Under the pieces are notes generated by a model, which saw only the letters and a list, made by a program, of their open reading frames with translations, was not told the DNA's origin and searched no databases. A stretch of DNA of 64,000 nucleotides from Chryseomicrobium aureum (GTDB taxonomy: Bacteria > Bacillota > Bacilli > Bacillales_A > Planococcaceae), in the NCBI RefSeq assembly GCF_016909155.1, contig NZ_JAFBFG010000006.1:1-64000 (forward strand). The letters run 5' to 3'. Shown in pieces: positions 1-8,852 of the stretch. Every line of letters starts with the position of its first letter. The first letter of the stretch is position 1. The position numbers and the translations under genes were made by a program.

Positions 1-54
1 GAATCGTACAAAGGTATATCCGGAGCCCACTATCAAATATCAGATGTGAAATAG
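1..54 (+). CDS. C-terminal end of an unidentified protein (partial)
   Basis: Frame 1 is open from the window edge and ends at TAG 52-54 (last residues AHYQISDVK). A rho-independent terminator starts 10 bases later, which fits the end of a transcription unit. Only 17 residues are visible, so no family can be assigned. It may be a chance open frame. Confidence 0.4.
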   Translation, partial: ESYKGISGAHYQISDVK

Positions 55-64
55 TTCAAAAAGG

Positions 65-94
65 TCCGGCCAGGGTTTTTGGCCGGATTTTCTT
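65..94 (+). terminator. Rho-independent terminator
   Basis: Perfect 8-bp stem TCCGGCCA/TGGCCGGA with a 7-nt T-rich loop, followed by a short T-rich tail. It closes the transcription unit that enters from the left edge. Confidence 0.75.
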
Positions 95-165
95 AGAATG
101 GATGATAGGATGAAAAAGGTTTTAAGTTGGATCGGGGTAGCATTTGCAGGGCAGGAGGATTGTTT

Positions 166-654
166 ATGGCATATGACTATTTGGGTGGAAGTCTGTGGAG
201 CTATTCAAATTTAATTTTTGTTCAGTGTCCCAAATGTGAAAAAGGTGCTAGAGTGTTTACGCTTTCGAATGATGAGGATGAACAAAGAGTTGTTGGTCAC
301 GAATCTAAACGGTTGCTTTGTAAGGAATGTGGCTATATAAAAGATATACATCCAGTAAGAAGATGGGACAACCTTTTAGCTTTTGAACATACACTTTATG
401 ATGTGAGAGAGGGAGTCGACTGGTACTTCGGTCTGCCTCTGTACCTTCAAACTACATGTTGTGGTCATAAGATTTGGTTTTTAAATTATGACCATTTGAA
501 AGAAATCGAAGACTATATTCAAAAGAATAACAGGCCCTCCGGTTTATATTATTTAAGTGCTGAGAGTAGATTGCCAAAATGGATGAAGCTTTCAAAGAAC
601 AAGTCTGAGGTGCTTAAAGCGATTTCGAAAGTAAAGACATTAAAACCAATTTAG
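166..654 (+). CDS. Hypothetical protein with CxxC pairs
   Basis: 162-residue protein of unknown function. The ATG at 166 is chosen because AGGAGG lies 9 bases upstream; an upstream in-frame TTG at 127 has no such site. It has an N-terminal zinc-ribbon-like arrangement: CPKCEKG near residue 22 and CKECGY near residue 55. This suggests a metal-binding ribbon. The middle is rich in aromatic residues (WYFGLPLYLQTTCCGHKIWF) and the tail is basic. It follows a terminator and precedes a frameshifted GNAT gene. I do not recognise a family; the ribbon is inferred from cysteine spacing only. Confidence 0.7.
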   Translation: MAYDYLGGSLWSYSNLIFVQCPKCEKGARVFTLSNDEDEQRVVGHESKRLLCKECGYIKDIHPVRRWDNLLAFEHTLYDVREGVDWYFGLPLYLQTTCCGHKIWFLNYDHLKEIEDYIQKNNRPSGLYYLSAESRLPKWMKLSKNKSEVLKAISKVKTLKPI

Positions 655-684
655 CAGTAATTAGTTTATTTTTGGAGGTGCACC

Positions 685-1231
685 ATGATTTATATCGAGA
701 CCCCGAGATTAATAGTGCGTGATTGGAAAGACACGGATTTAGAGCCTTTCCGACAACTGAATGCAGATGAAGAAGTGATGAGATTTTTCCCAAAAACATT
801 ATCAAAAAGAAGAATCCGATGCCTTTTGTCAGGCCATCATTGCTGAGATCAAAGAGTGCGGGTACGGATTGTATGCTGTGGAAGTGAAAGCGACAAATGA
901 GTTCATCGGCTTTATTGGATTTCACACAGCCACGTTCGAATCTGATTTTACACCCTGTATCGAAATTGGCTGGAGATTGAAAAAAGAAGCGTGGGGTAAA
1001 GGGTACGCAACCGAGGGAGCAAAAGCTTGTCTAGAGTATGGATTTGAGGAATTAGGTTTTGACGAGATTTACAGCTTCACTGCAGATATCAACGAGCCTT
1101 CGAAGCAAGTGATGAGAAAAATCGGGCTCAAGTTTTTGACGGAGTTTGATCATCCTAAAGTTGATCCAGATAGTACGTTAAGGGAGCATGTTTTGTATTA
1201 TGTTCAGAGGAACGTTTGGCTAAAAGAATAG
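685..1231 (+). pseudogene. GNAT N-acetyltransferase, frameshifted
   Basis: RimJ/RimL-type GNAT acetyltransferase broken by one extra base. The start ATG 685 follows GGAGGTG and opens MIYIETPRLIVRDW, the usual beginning of the family. The frame is lost at a run of five A at 804-808 and terminates soon after. Removing one A restores a continuous protein ending at 1231 that contains the acetyl-CoA loop region (EAWGKGYATEGAK) and the C-terminal NEPSKQVMRKIGL motif. The change could be a true mutation or a homopolymer sequencing error. The intact enzyme would acetylate an amine, possibly a ribosomal protein N-terminus; the substrate is unknown. Confidence 0.8.
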
Positions 1232-1250
1232 TAGATAAAGCGCAGAGTTA

Positions 1251-1285
1251 AACACGAGTCTTTTATTTAGGTTCGTGTTTTTTAT
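1251..1285 (+). terminator. Rho-independent terminator
   Basis: Stem AACACGA/TCGTGTT with a 15-nt loop followed by a run of T, just after the acetyltransferase pseudogene. Confidence 0.7.
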
Positions 1286-1397
1286 ATTGATTTGACTGGA
1301 ATATATTTCACTAATTTCCTATATGTGATTTTATAAATGGAATATAATGCTATAATCAATTTAATTTCAATAAGTAATGATTTGATTGGGGGAGTAA

Positions 1398-1845
1398 ATG
1401 ATGGCTAGTGATCTACTTAATTTAATGATGTACATTGTTTATCTTCCCATCATCATTCTCATCCATGAACTTGGCCACGCTGCATTTGTTGTCCTGTTTG
1501 GACGCAATGTAACAGAAGTGAGTATAGGTCGCGGGGAAGAAGCCTTTCGATTTGGTAAGTTCGTGTTGTATAAAAGCCGGGTTTTGTGCATGGGAAGATA
1601 TAGATTCTCTCGCAGAGTATAAACAACTTCTCATTTATATGGGAGGAATCATTTTTAATCTAGCTACTGCAACTACTGTGTGGATTTTTGGGGAGGCGCA
1701 GTATGCAGATTGGTATAGGTCATTTATTGTTGCCTCTTACTTTATGGCAGTACTCAATTTACTTCCAATCGTTTATAAAAATCTAAATTTGAAATCAGAT
1801 GGTCTTCAATGCTTGGAACTCATTAAATCAACTGGAGGAAAATAA
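1398..1845 (+). pseudogene. M50-like membrane metalloprotease homologue, frameshifted
   Basis: The first frame from ATG 1398 (GGGGGAG upstream) has a hydrophobic helix containing HELGH, the zinc-binding signature of site-2-protease-like (M50) membrane proteins. The frame stops at 1622. A second frame from about 1552 to 1845 continues with DSLAEYKQLLIYMGGIIFNL and a further transmembrane segment ending NLLPIVYKNLNLKSDG, which is what should follow in this family. A single-base shift around 1575-1590 (GGG/TTTT runs) separates the halves. The DG near the end resembles the C-terminal zinc ligand region. It is probably a decayed gene or an assembly error. ATG 1401 is an alternative start. Confidence 0.7.
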
Positions 1846-2163
1846 ATGAGCGATTTAGAGTTTATGACGTCGTATGTAGATCATCTGAGTTTAGCACTTC
1901 TAGTATCAATCTTCAGCTTAATCGCTTCCGGTATTTTCAAGTCTAGAACGGATCTGATCTGGCTACTCAGTACAACTTTACTGTTAATTCTCTTTTCAAG
2001 CTTACTTGTCACCAATATGGAGTACATAGCAGAGAATCTTTCAACCGACTTCTATGTGATGTTCATCGCATACATCGCTCTTGTCATCATCTTCATTCGG
2101 AATTTGTATGTGTATTTCAGAAATCGGAAAAGAACAAAATACAATACTAATAAGGAAGTTTAG
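1846..2163 (+). CDS. Small membrane protein, unknown
   Basis: 105 residues with three predicted transmembrane helices (about 15-30, 38-55 and 69-90) and a short basic tail. Its ATG directly follows the stop of the M50-like gene, and GGAGG lies just before, so the two were probably cotranscribed and functionally linked. I do not recognise a family. Confidence 0.65.
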   Translation: MSDLEFMTSYVDHLSLALLVSIFSLIASGIFKSRTDLIWLLSTTLLLILFSSLLVTNMEYIAENLSTDFYVMFIAYIALVIIFIRNLYVYFRNRKRTKYNTNKEV

Positions 2164-2474
2164 ATAGTGTACTTTTTACTACCTCTTTAGCTACTAATAA
2201 TAGTTGGAACATTATCAGTAGCGACAATTACTCGAACTAAAGTGGTTATGTGTTGATTGGGTAAAACCGTACCTGTGCCTCACACAATTCAACAATCTTA
2301 ATTTAATAAGGTTTGCTCTATATAGTTATAGAATTGCAATGCAAACTCAGAATCATTGGGTACACTGTTACCTTAGAATAAAACGCTTAATTTAACAGTA
2401 ATTGATTATGAATCTAGAGGATCAAAAAATTCTAGTAAATGGAAACGGAAGAGCAGTTTTTGTTGGAATTACAT
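2164..2474. other. Gene-free stretch, no clear content
   Basis: No ORF with a plausible start and ribosome binding site was seen on either strand. The sequence is AT-rich with several short open stretches that stop quickly. It may be decayed coding DNA between the small membrane gene and the queD promoter. Confidence 0.5.
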
Positions 2475-2503
2475 TTGATATATACTGAAAACTACTATAT
2501 GAT
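2475..2503 (+). promoter_or_regulatory. Sigma-A-type promoter of queDE
   Basis: TTGATA (2475-2480), 17-bp spacer, TATGAT (2498-2503). The expected start site is near 2510, just upstream of the preQ1 aptamer. Confidence 0.65.
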
Positions 2504-2536
2504 ACTCTTATACAATAACGCCCGAAATAAAACGGG

Positions 2537-2620
2537 AGAGGTTCATAGCTACTACCCTCTATAAAAAACTATGGAAACATGACTATTCGCCATGTCCATA
2601 TAGGACGTGGCTTTTTTTAT
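2537..2620 (+). promoter_or_regulatory. preQ1-I riboswitch controlling queDE
   Basis: The segment AGAGGTTCATAGCTACTACC followed by CTCTATAAAAAACTA matches the class I preQ1 aptamer: stem AGAGG/CCTCT, the conserved UAGC loop, and an A-rich tail ending AAAAACTA that forms the pseudoknot. Downstream is a transcription terminator, GCCATGTCC/GGACGTGGC (2589-2611), with a T7 tail. High preQ1 is therefore expected to promote termination and lower queD-queE expression. A near-identical element precedes queF. Confidence 0.93.
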
Positions 2621-2731
2621 GTTTTCTTCCTATGTTTTAATAGAACGAATCATAGCGCCTCTCTTGGAAAGTGTCGGAAACATTTTACGAGGGAGTTTTT
2701 TATATTTATAAGCTGAAGGAGATTTTAACAT

Positions 2732-3202
2732 ATGCCTGAATTTAGAATTGTCGATAAGCTACAAAAAATCGATGTGGATATTAAAAGTAGTCAATTGAAG
2801 TATCATGCGAAGCGTGTACTTGTCAGTAAAGAGTTTACGTTTGACGCCGCACATCATCTCCATAACTATGAGGGAAAGTGTAAAAATCTACATGGACATA
2901 CGTATCGTGTGATTTTAGGCTTAAGCGGTTATACGGACGATCGAGGATTGATGATTGATTTTGGAGAAATTAAGGAAATGTGGAAGCAAATCGAAACGTA
3001 TTTGGACCATCATTATATCAATGAAACGCTACCTCCGATGAATACAACAGCTGAAAATATTGTTGTTTGGATTTATGAAGAATTACATGGTGCTTTGCAA
3101 CAGGAGCAACGGTATGATGGCGCACGTGTAGAGTTTGTAAAGCTATATGAAACGCCTACGAGCTATGCTGAAGCAAGAAGGGAATGGATGGAAGTTGAGT
3201 AA
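2732..3202 (+). CDS. queD: 6-carboxy-5,6,7,8-tetrahydropterin synthase
   Basis: QueD converts dihydroneopterin triphosphate to 6-carboxytetrahydropterin, the second step of preQ0/queuosine precursor synthesis in the cytoplasm. Seen: FDAAHHLH near residue 36, with zinc-binding histidines, and CKNLHGHTY near residue 50, with the catalytic Cys and two more zinc-binding histidines, then the DHHYIN segment near 93 and a C-terminal glutamate-rich region (VKLYETP). At 156 residues it is close to the Bacillus family length. GAAGGAG precedes ATG 2732. It overlaps queE and lies under a preQ1 riboswitch. Confidence 0.95.
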   Translation: MPEFRIVDKLQKIDVDIKSSQLKYHAKRVLVSKEFTFDAAHHLHNYEGKCKNLHGHTYRVILGLSGYTDDRGLMIDFGEIKEMWKQIETYLDHHYINETLPPMNTTAENIVVWIYEELHGALQQEQRYDGARVEFVKLYETPTSYAEARREWMEVE

Positions 3203-3923
3203 AGTCCCTGTAATTGAAATTTTTGGTCCTACAATGCAAGGCGAGGGCATGGTAATAGGTCAGAAAACGATGTTTGTACGCACAGCTGGATGTGATTATG
3301 CCTGTTCTTGGTGCGATTCGTCATTTACATGGGACGGCAGCGGCAAGCATTTAATCGTGCAAATGACGGCCGAGGATATTTGGACAGAGTTGAAACGTGT
3401 TGGTGGAAATAGGTTTTCATTTGTCACAATTTCAGGAGGAAATCCAGCACTTCTTTCCAACCTAGGTGCACTGATTGCGATTTTAAAACAAAATAATATA
3501 AAAATTGGGGTAGAGACGCAAGGAAGTAAGTGGCAGGATTGGCTATACGACATCGATGAATTAACAATTTCACCAAAGCCACCTAGCTCTGGTATGACCA
3601 CAAATTTTTCGATGCTGTCTACTATTTTAGAGAAGTTGAAAATTCGAAATGGTAATCAACATATGTCCCTAAAAATCGTTATCTTTAATCAAGAGGATTA
3701 TGAGTATGCCAAAGATGTACATCAACGATACCCAGACATCCCCCTTTATTTACAAGTCGGAAATGATGATATTACCACTTCAGACACTGGACAATTAGCA
3801 AATCATCTATTGGCAAAGTATGAAATGCTCATTGATCAAGTGATGATGGATGAACAATTAAATGATGTTAAAGTACTGCCACAGCTGCATACCCTCATCT
3901 GGGGAAATAAAAGAGGGGTGTAA
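3195..3923 (+). CDS. queE: 7-carboxy-7-deazaguanine synthase (radical SAM)
   Basis: QueE rearranges 6-carboxytetrahydropterin to 7-carboxy-7-deazaguanine using S-adenosylmethionine and a [4Fe-4S] cluster. Seen: IFGPTMQGEG at the N-terminus, then the cluster-binding CDYACSWC (a CxxxCxxC arrangement), TISGGNPAL for SAM binding, and the C-terminal LPQLHTLIWGN typical of Bacillus QueE. The start is taken as TTG 3195, which gives the family N-terminus (LSKVPVIEIFGP) and an 8-base overlap with queD; an upstream ATG at 3147 would add residues not found in the family. Translational coupling to queD is likely. Confidence 0.93.
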   Translation: MSKVPVIEIFGPTMQGEGMVIGQKTMFVRTAGCDYACSWCDSSFTWDGSGKHLIVQMTAEDIWTELKRVGGNRFSFVTISGGNPALLSNLGALIAILKQNNIKIGVETQGSKWQDWLYDIDELTISPKPPSSGMTTNFSMLSTILEKLKIRNGNQHMSLKIVIFNQEDYEYAKDVHQRYPDIPLYLQVGNDDITTSDTGQLANHLLAKYEMLIDQVMMDEQLNDVKVLPQLHTLIWGNKRGV

Positions 3924-4017
3924 GTCTGGGCTGTAAAATGATAGGCAAATGTGGAGGAAGCTTAAGTTTAGTATGAAATGAATTCACATTATTCTAGAAA
4001 AGCATCATGTCGAAATA

Positions 4018-4045
4018 TTGATTTACAGGTACTACTATATATAAT
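4018..4045 (+). promoter_or_regulatory. Promoter of queF-queC
   Basis: TTGATT (4018-4023), 16-bp spacer, TATAAT (4040-4045), upstream of the second preQ1 aptamer. This shows that queFC is a separate transcription unit from queDE. Confidence 0.6.
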
Positions 4046-4081
4046 ACAATGAACACTAATGAAATACCTGAGTTGTTCAGG

Positions 4082-4164
4082 AGAGGTTCATAGCTGATAC
4101 CCTCTATAAAAAACTATGGAAACATGACAATTCGCCATGTCCATATCGGATGTGGCTTTTTTTA
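4082..4164 (+). promoter_or_regulatory. preQ1-I riboswitch controlling queFC
   Basis: Same aptamer as upstream of queD (AGAGG stem, UAGC loop, CCTCT, ATAAAAAACTA) with a few loop substitutions. It is followed by a terminator GCCATGTCC/GGATGTGGC and a T7 tail. The two leaders are almost identical through the expression platform, suggesting duplication when the que genes were split into two operons. Confidence 0.93.
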
Positions 4165-4243
4165 TGTCTCTACTAGTTTATTTAGAGTCGTTATAGTTAG
4201 CCCTCCTTGAAATACTACGGTATTAACTTAAGGAGGTTTTTTT

Positions 4244-4744
4244 ATGTCTGGTCGTCACCAAAAAGAAGGATTAGAGGATTTAACATTATTAGGGAATCAA
4301 AATGTGAAGTACACATTTGAATATGCACCAGAAGTTTTAGAGTCTGTTGACAATTTACATGTAGACCGTGATTATTTTGTGAAATTTAATTGCCCAGAGT
4401 TTACAAGTCTTTGTCCGATTACGCAGCAACCGGATTTTGCAACGATGTATATTTCATATATTCCAGATAAAAAAATTGTGGAAAGTAAGTCGTTGAAATT
4501 ATATTTATTTAGTTTCCGCAACCACGGTGATTTCCATGAAGATTGTGTAAATATTATTATGAATGATTTAATTAAACTTTTAGATCCTCGCTATATTGAA
4601 GTATGGGGCAAGTTTACACCACGTGGAGGTATTTCAATTGATCCATGGTGCAACTACGGTCGTCCAGGTACAAAATATGAAGAAATAGCAAACTATCGTT
4701 TAATGAATCATGATTTATATCCTGAAAAAATTGATAATCGCTAA
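4244..4744 (+). CDS. queF: NADPH-dependent 7-cyano-7-deazaguanine reductase
   Basis: QueF reduces the nitrile of preQ0 to the aminomethyl of preQ1 with two NADPH, in the cytoplasm. Seen: CPEFTSLCP near residue 48, which holds the nucleophilic cysteine, the family signature [22 protein letters not shown] near 86-107, and [10 protein letters not shown] near 127. At 166 residues it is the short, unimodular Bacillus-type enzyme. ATG 4244 has AGGAGG 8 bases upstream. It is under the second preQ1 riboswitch, so the product of this enzyme represses its own synthesis. Confidence 0.96.
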   Translation: MSGRHQKEGLEDLTLLGNQNVKYTFEYAPEVLESVDNLHVDRDYFVKFNCPEFTSLCPITQQPDFATMYISYIPDKKIVESKSLKLYLFSFRNHGDFHEDCVNIIMNDLIKLLDPRYIEVWGKFTPRGGISIDPWCNYGRPGTKYEEIANYRLMNHDLYPEKIDNR

Positions 4745-4790
4745 TTTTTCAATTTACTAAACTTTGCTTGCAAAAAGAGGAGAAAAAATA

Positions 4791-5444
4791 ATGAAACATG
4801 ATAAGGCCGTTGTTGTATTTAGTGGCGGGCAAGATAGTACAACGTGTTTGTTTTGGGCTTTAAAAAACTTTAAAGAGGTAGAAGCCGTAACTTTTGATTA
4901 TGGACAACGCCATGCACTCGAAATTGAATGTGCTAAACAAATTGCCCAGGAGTTGAACGTACGACATCATATTTTAAATATGTCGCTCTTGAATCAGTTG
5001 GCACCGAATGCGTTAACGCGAGACGATATCGAAATAAAAGAAGGGGAGGAAGGCGAGCTCCCATCTACGTTTGTACCAGGTCGTAATTTAGTTTTTTTAT
5101 CCTTCGCAGGGATTTTAGCAAGCCAAATTGGCGCGAAGCATATTGTAACAGGTGTGTGTGAAACCGATTTTAGTGGCTATCCAGATTGTCGCGATGCCTT
5201 TGTAAAATCATTGAATGTCACATTAAATTTGTCGATGGATACATCATTTGTTATACATACGCCACTCATGTGGATCGATAAAGCAGAAACATGGGCTTTA
5301 GCAGATCAGCTAGGTGCGTTTGACTTTGTGCGTCAAAAAACATTGACATGTTATAACGGAATAATTGCGGATGGATGTGGGGAGTGCCCAGCATGTAAGC
5401 TTCGTCTGCAAGGAATGGAAGCTTATGTACACTCGTTAAAATAG
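4791..5444 (+). CDS. queC: 7-cyano-7-deazaguanine synthase
   Basis: QueC converts 7-carboxy-7-deazaguanine, ammonia and ATP to preQ0. Seen: the PP-loop ATP-binding motif SGGQDSTTC near residue 10, FDYGQRH near 40, FVPGRN near 95, and the C-terminal zinc-binding cluster [19 protein letters not shown] 4791 follows GAGGAG; it gives 217 residues, normal for the family. It is the last gene of the queF-queC unit. Confidence 0.95.
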   Translation: MKHDKAVVVFSGGQDSTTCLFWALKNFKEVEAVTFDYGQRHALEIECAKQIAQELNVRHHILNMSLLNQLAPNALTRDDIEIKEGEEGELPSTFVPGRNLVFLSFAGILASQIGAKHIVTGVCETDFSGYPDCRDAFVKSLNVTLNLSMDTSFVIHTPLMWIDKAETWALADQLGAFDFVRQKTLTCYNGIIADGCGECPACKLRLQGMEAYVHSLK

Positions 5445-5502
5445 GAGTATTTTAGCGAGCAGGATACCCTCAGTCATCTTAGGCAAGTCTAAATGGAGGT
5501 CG

Positions 5503-5790
5503 ATGTCTCTCTCAATCATTATTGACATTTCAGCAAGAGGCAGCGAGTATTTAGATGAAATCTATTATGAAAATGGAAAGCTGAAGAGTCCGATCACTGG
5601 ATTTGTAAATCCGCTTAGTGGGTTGTATCCTGTAGATTTTGATTACAATCAACAGTTTGAGTTGTTGGCCTATCAGAAAATTGCGGGGCGATATAATGCG
5701 GATTCTTTAGGGTATGTTTTGAATACTTTAGCATGGTCGGGTAATAGATTTGGTTTGCAAAATCAGTATGTTGCTATCTTTGGAAGTTAG
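5503..5790 (+). CDS. Hypothetical protein, 95 residues
   Basis: No family recognised. A GGAGGT lies only 2 bases before ATG 5503, an unusually short spacing, so the true start is uncertain. The sequence is hydrophilic and aromatic-rich, without membrane segments. The gene lies between queC and a bidirectional terminator and could be cotranscribed with queFC. It may be a fragment of a larger gene. Confidence 0.5.
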   Translation: MSLSIIIDISARGSEYLDEIYYENGKLKSPITGFVNPLSGLYPVDFDYNQQFELLAYQKIAGRYNADSLGYVLNTLAWSGNRFGLQNQYVAIFGS

Positions 5791-5840
5791 GATATAAAAA
5801 GGTGTTAGGAGAGCATCAAAATGTAATCAACTAAATAGAA

Positions 5841-5877
5841 AAACAACCAGTTAGCCTTTAATTAACTGGCTGTTTTT
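5841..5877. terminator. Bidirectional terminator
   Basis: Stem AACAACCAGTTA/TAACTGGCTGTT with one G-U-type mismatch, with A-run on one side and T-run on the other. It separates the rightward que region from the leftward LLM oxidoreductase. Confidence 0.8.
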
Positions 5878-5878
5878 A

Positions 5879-6895
5879 TTACAAGAGTTCTTCAGCAATC
5901 AATTTATACGACTGTAAGCGATCCATATAGTCATGAGTGATAGTAATAATCATGAATTCATTGGTGTGGTAGATGGATTGTAACTGTTCAAGCTGCTCCC
6001 GTACTTCTTGTGGATTGCCGATGATCATTTTGCGCCGCATCTCTTCAATTTCTTGTTGATCTTCGCTTGTATATGGATAGTTTTCGACTTCTTCTAGTGA
6101 AGGGACCCCAACGCTACCTTCCCCTTTTGCCATATTTAACTTCCAGAGAAAACCACTCTTTGCCAAGTGTTCAGCTTTCTCGGTCGTTTCTGCACAAATG
6201 GCAGACACGGCTATGATTGATTCTGGTTGTTGGGATAAACCCGGTTGAAAATTTTCTTTGTAGGTTTTAAGGATTTCCGGCCCGTCTTTATCGCTCATAA
6301 AATGACCGAATGCATAGGCGCTTCCGTTCTCTGCAGCAAGCTTGGCACTTTTACTACTTGTCCCGAGAAGCCATGGTTTAGGAGAAATTTCCGGAAGCGG
6401 TGCTGCAGATACTTTTGAATACATATGGTCTTCCGGAAAATCATCTTTGAGGAAATGCAAAAGTTCTTTAAAGGATTCCGGCATTTTGTAGACATTTTGT
6501 AAATAATTATCCGAGAGAGCCGTCGTCACTTCCGCTGATCCGCCCGGAGCCCTTCCGATCCCTAAATCAATTCTGCCAGGAAACAGGGTCGCTAGCATAT
6601 TATAGACTTCAGCAACCTTGTATGGTTTATAATGCGGAAGCAATACCGCCCCTGCTCCGATACGGATTGTTTTGGTGTGCGCCCCAATATAGCCCAGCAT
6701 TACTTCCGGCGCAGAACAGGACAGTCCGGTGAAATCGTGATGCTCGGCAATCCAATAACGTGTGTACCCGAACTGTTCACCACTTTTTGCGAGCTCCATG
6801 GAAGCCTGCAAAGCCGTAGCTGGTGTTTTGCCAGCGGATACAGGTGATTGATCCAGGATGCTTAACTTCAGTCGATTTTCTCTATCCAATTTCAA
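5879..6895 (-). CDS. LLM class flavin-dependent oxidoreductase
   Basis: Luciferase-like monooxygenase fold, expected to use reduced FMN; substrate unknown. Seen: LSILDQSPVSAG at the N-terminus, WIAEHHDF near residue 48, the LGIGRAPGGS segment near 112, and PWLLGTSSKSAKLAA near 174, all typical of the MsnO8-type single-subunit subgroup. The TTG at 6895 is taken as start because GGAG is suitably placed and the frame immediately upstream belongs to the neighbour. It overlaps the DUF3219-like gene by 14 bases, indicating translational coupling. Confidence 0.85.
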   Translation of the reverse strand: MKLDRENRLKLSILDQSPVSAGKTPATALQASMELAKSGEQFGYTRYWIAEHHDFTGLSCSAPEVMLGYIGAHTKTIRIGAGAVLLPHYKPYKVAEVYNMLATLFPGRIDLGIGRAPGGSAEVTTALSDNYLQNVYKMPESFKELLHFLKDDFPEDHMYSKVSAAPLPEISPKPWLLGTSSKSAKLAAENGSAYAFGHFMSDKDGPEILKTYKENFQPGLSQQPESIIAVSAICAETTEKAEHLAKSGFLWKLNMAKGEGSVGVPSLEEVENYPYTSEDQQEIEEMRRKMIIGNPQEVREQLEQLQSIYHTNEFMIITITHDYMDRLQSYKLIAEELL

Positions 6896-7181
6896 TCAGC
6901 TCCAGGCTGAATAGTGATGAAGAATTTTCATCCGTGAAATCAGTCCGTGAAGTAGAGTAATTGTTGATAGTTCCTCTGAAGCTCAAATCGAGTTCAGGGA
7001 TCTTTACATCAAATGTATTTTTGTATAAATGGACCGTAACGTCGTGGTACTCATTTCCGCCTCTTACTTCGAAATCAAACCGAATCGTCTTTGCTTTTTT
7101 TTCGGAGCTGTTTGTGGAGACTCCCTCTTCAAAATCAGTTACCTTCAAAGAAAAATCGTCCAAAATCACTTCATTTACCAT
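6882..7181 (-). CDS. DUF3219-like (YkvR-type) protein
   Basis: 99 residues, soluble, acidic. Segments VILDDFSLKVTDFEEG, YHDVTVHLYKN and RGTINNYSTS resemble the Bacillus YkvR/DUF3219 family, of unknown function. ATG 7181 follows GAGGAGG. It is the first gene of a two-gene leftward unit with the LLM oxidoreductase. The family assignment is from memory of the motif pattern and is moderately sure. Confidence 0.6.
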   Translation of the reverse strand: MVNEVILDDFSLKVTDFEEGVSTNSSEKKAKTIRFDFEVRGGNEYHDVTVHLYKNTFDVKIPELDLSFRGTINNYSTSRTDFTDENSSSLFSLELIEIG

Positions 7182-7239
7182 TACAGATCCTCCTCAATAG
7201 TTACCTAAGTTTGTCCATAGTAACACTCGCTAAAAACGT

Positions 7240-7563
7240 TTAACAAATCTTCTGCTTTGTTGAGTTAGGGTACAATAAAAGATAGGGTGAAGGAGATACC
7301 TGAAATTTTATAAACGAGCTGAACAGAAGTAAGCGATATTGTTTAACTAACGGGGTAGAAAAGATTAATGATTTTTTTAGGATTTGACGAATCAAATCAA
7401 TTGAGGGGTTTCCATCTCGATCATGGACCTTCAACATGTCACGACGAACAACATCCTGAGAAACAAGAAGTGTGCCATTTCCTAATTGGTTTTGAAGAGT
7501 CTTCGCAGCAGTTGTTTTTCCACTTCTAGAGTTTCCTCTTATAATGATCAACGTAGATTCCAT
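7240..7563 (-). pseudogene. Truncated P-loop kinase
   Basis: The N-terminal 65 residues look like a Bacillus P-loop nucleotide/zeta-toxin-type kinase: IIIRGNSRSGKTTAAK (Walker A) and LLVSQDVVRRDML. After about residue 68 the sequence turns into an unrelated hydrophobic tail and ends at 107 residues, whereas such kinases are usually about 170-200. The rest of the kinase fold is missing, so a deletion or C-terminal replacement is likely. ATG 7563 has AGGAGG upstream, so the peptide may still be made. Confidence 0.6.
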
Positions 7564-7630
7564 AATTTCCTCCTTGTATGTTACTTAATTCATTTTCCTA
7601 AATATATCTATGAAAATATCAGAGCTATCC

Positions 7631-8836
7631 TTAGCCTAATTCTAATGCAGTCGAGCTTCTTCTGAAAGTCATTCTCCAAGCAAGTAGTCCTACCGTGAGG
7701 AAAACTAAAGAACCTATAAATCCTACTAGTTGAACAGATGCACCTGTCGCTGCTAAACCAATACCCCCTGTTAAGACAATAATCATGAAGGCCTGCACAA
7801 TTCCGAATAGACTACTAAATCTGCCCATCATTGAAGCAGGAACGTGGTTTTGATAAAACGTTAAGTATCCAGTGTTGGCAAAAGTAAATGCAAAACCTAT
7901 GAGCACTGTTCCAATGACAGCGCTCATAAAATCTTGGGAGCTATAGAGAAGAATATAGCCGATTGTAGTTCCAAGTGAACCGTATCCAATCAAAGTATTG
8001 ACAGCTAAATACTTTGTGAATAGTGTGTTGATGGCCGAGCCGAGTAAGATACCTGCACCAAATAGACTTAAAAGAAGTCCATAATTAGTATCTGATAGTT
8101 CAAGTGACTGCTTAATAAAAGCTGCTTCTATGGAATCGAGTGACGTCATCATCACAAGCATTGCGATAAAAAGTAAATAGATTTTAATGACGAATGTATT
8201 GGAATAGCTGAACGAATAGATGAGCGAAATGTCTTTCTTGACCATTGCCCAACTTAAGATACGAGAGTCGGTTTCCGAAGACTGCAAATCAACAGTTGGT
8301 AACAAGAGAAGAATACCTGCTGAAACGAGAAGTGCTAGAGAATTGATGTAAATGGCATTTTCTGCAGAACCAATAAAGAATAACAGTCCGGCCACGGCAG
8401 GACCAAATAATGTACCACACGAAAGAATCAGTCCTCGCAGTGCATTAAACCGCTGTCTATCTTCTTCCCGAATCAGTTTAGTCATATAGACCATAGAAGT
8501 GGGTTCGAACATCGTGCTTGCCACATTGATGAAGAATACGAGTATGTAAACGTAAAATATAGAAGGCATGATAGGTAGGAAACCAATAAGAGCTGCACGT
8601 AAAATATCGAGTACAATCATCAGATGCTTTGAGTTCGTGCGATCAATAAAACTTCCCGCCCAAAAATTTGTGAAAAGCGTCGCTAGCGGTCCAAGGATAT
8701 AAAGGACCGATACAGCAATAACTGATTCGGTTCTTTCTAATACCATCAAATTTAAAGCGATTAGGTAAACCCATCCCCCTAAAGTAGAGGTTCCGATTCC
8801 AACCAATAGTAGACTTCTGTTCTTCCAATTCTTCAT
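7631..8836 (-). CDS. MFS transporter (efflux-type)
   Basis: About 401 residues with 12 predicted transmembrane helices; it has the MFS loop (GSFIDRTNSKHLM near residue 65) and resembles the MFS_3/EntS-like drug or metabolite exporter group. ATG 8836 is preferred over ATG 8842 because the GGGGG Shine-Dalgarno directly abuts the latter. The substrate is not visible in the sequence. The gene sits immediately downstream of a T-box leader, so its expression is predicted to rise when a particular tRNA, probably tRNA-Ser, is uncharged. This hints at amino-acid-related transport. Confidence 0.85.
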   Translation of the reverse strand: MKNWKNRSLLLVGIGTSTLGGWVYLIALNLMVLERTESVIAVSVLYILGPLATLFTNFWAGSFIDRTNSKHLMIVLDILRAALIGFLPIMPSIFYVYILVFFINVASTMFEPTSMVYMTKLIREEDRQRFNALRGLILSCGTLFGPAVAGLLFFIGSAENAIYINSLALLVSAGILLLLPTVDLQSSETDSRILSWAMVKKDISLIYSFSYSNTFVIKIYLLFIAMLVMMTSLDSIEAAFIKQSLELSDTNYGLLLSLFGAGILLGSAINTLFTKYLAVNTLIGYGSLGTTIGYILLYSSQDFMSAVIGTVLIGFAFTFANTGYLTFYQNHVPASMMGRFSSLFGIVQAFMIIVLTGGIGLAATGASVQLVGFIGSLVFLTVGLLAWRMTFRRSSTALELG

Positions 8837-8852
8837 ATTCATTCCCCCTAAA

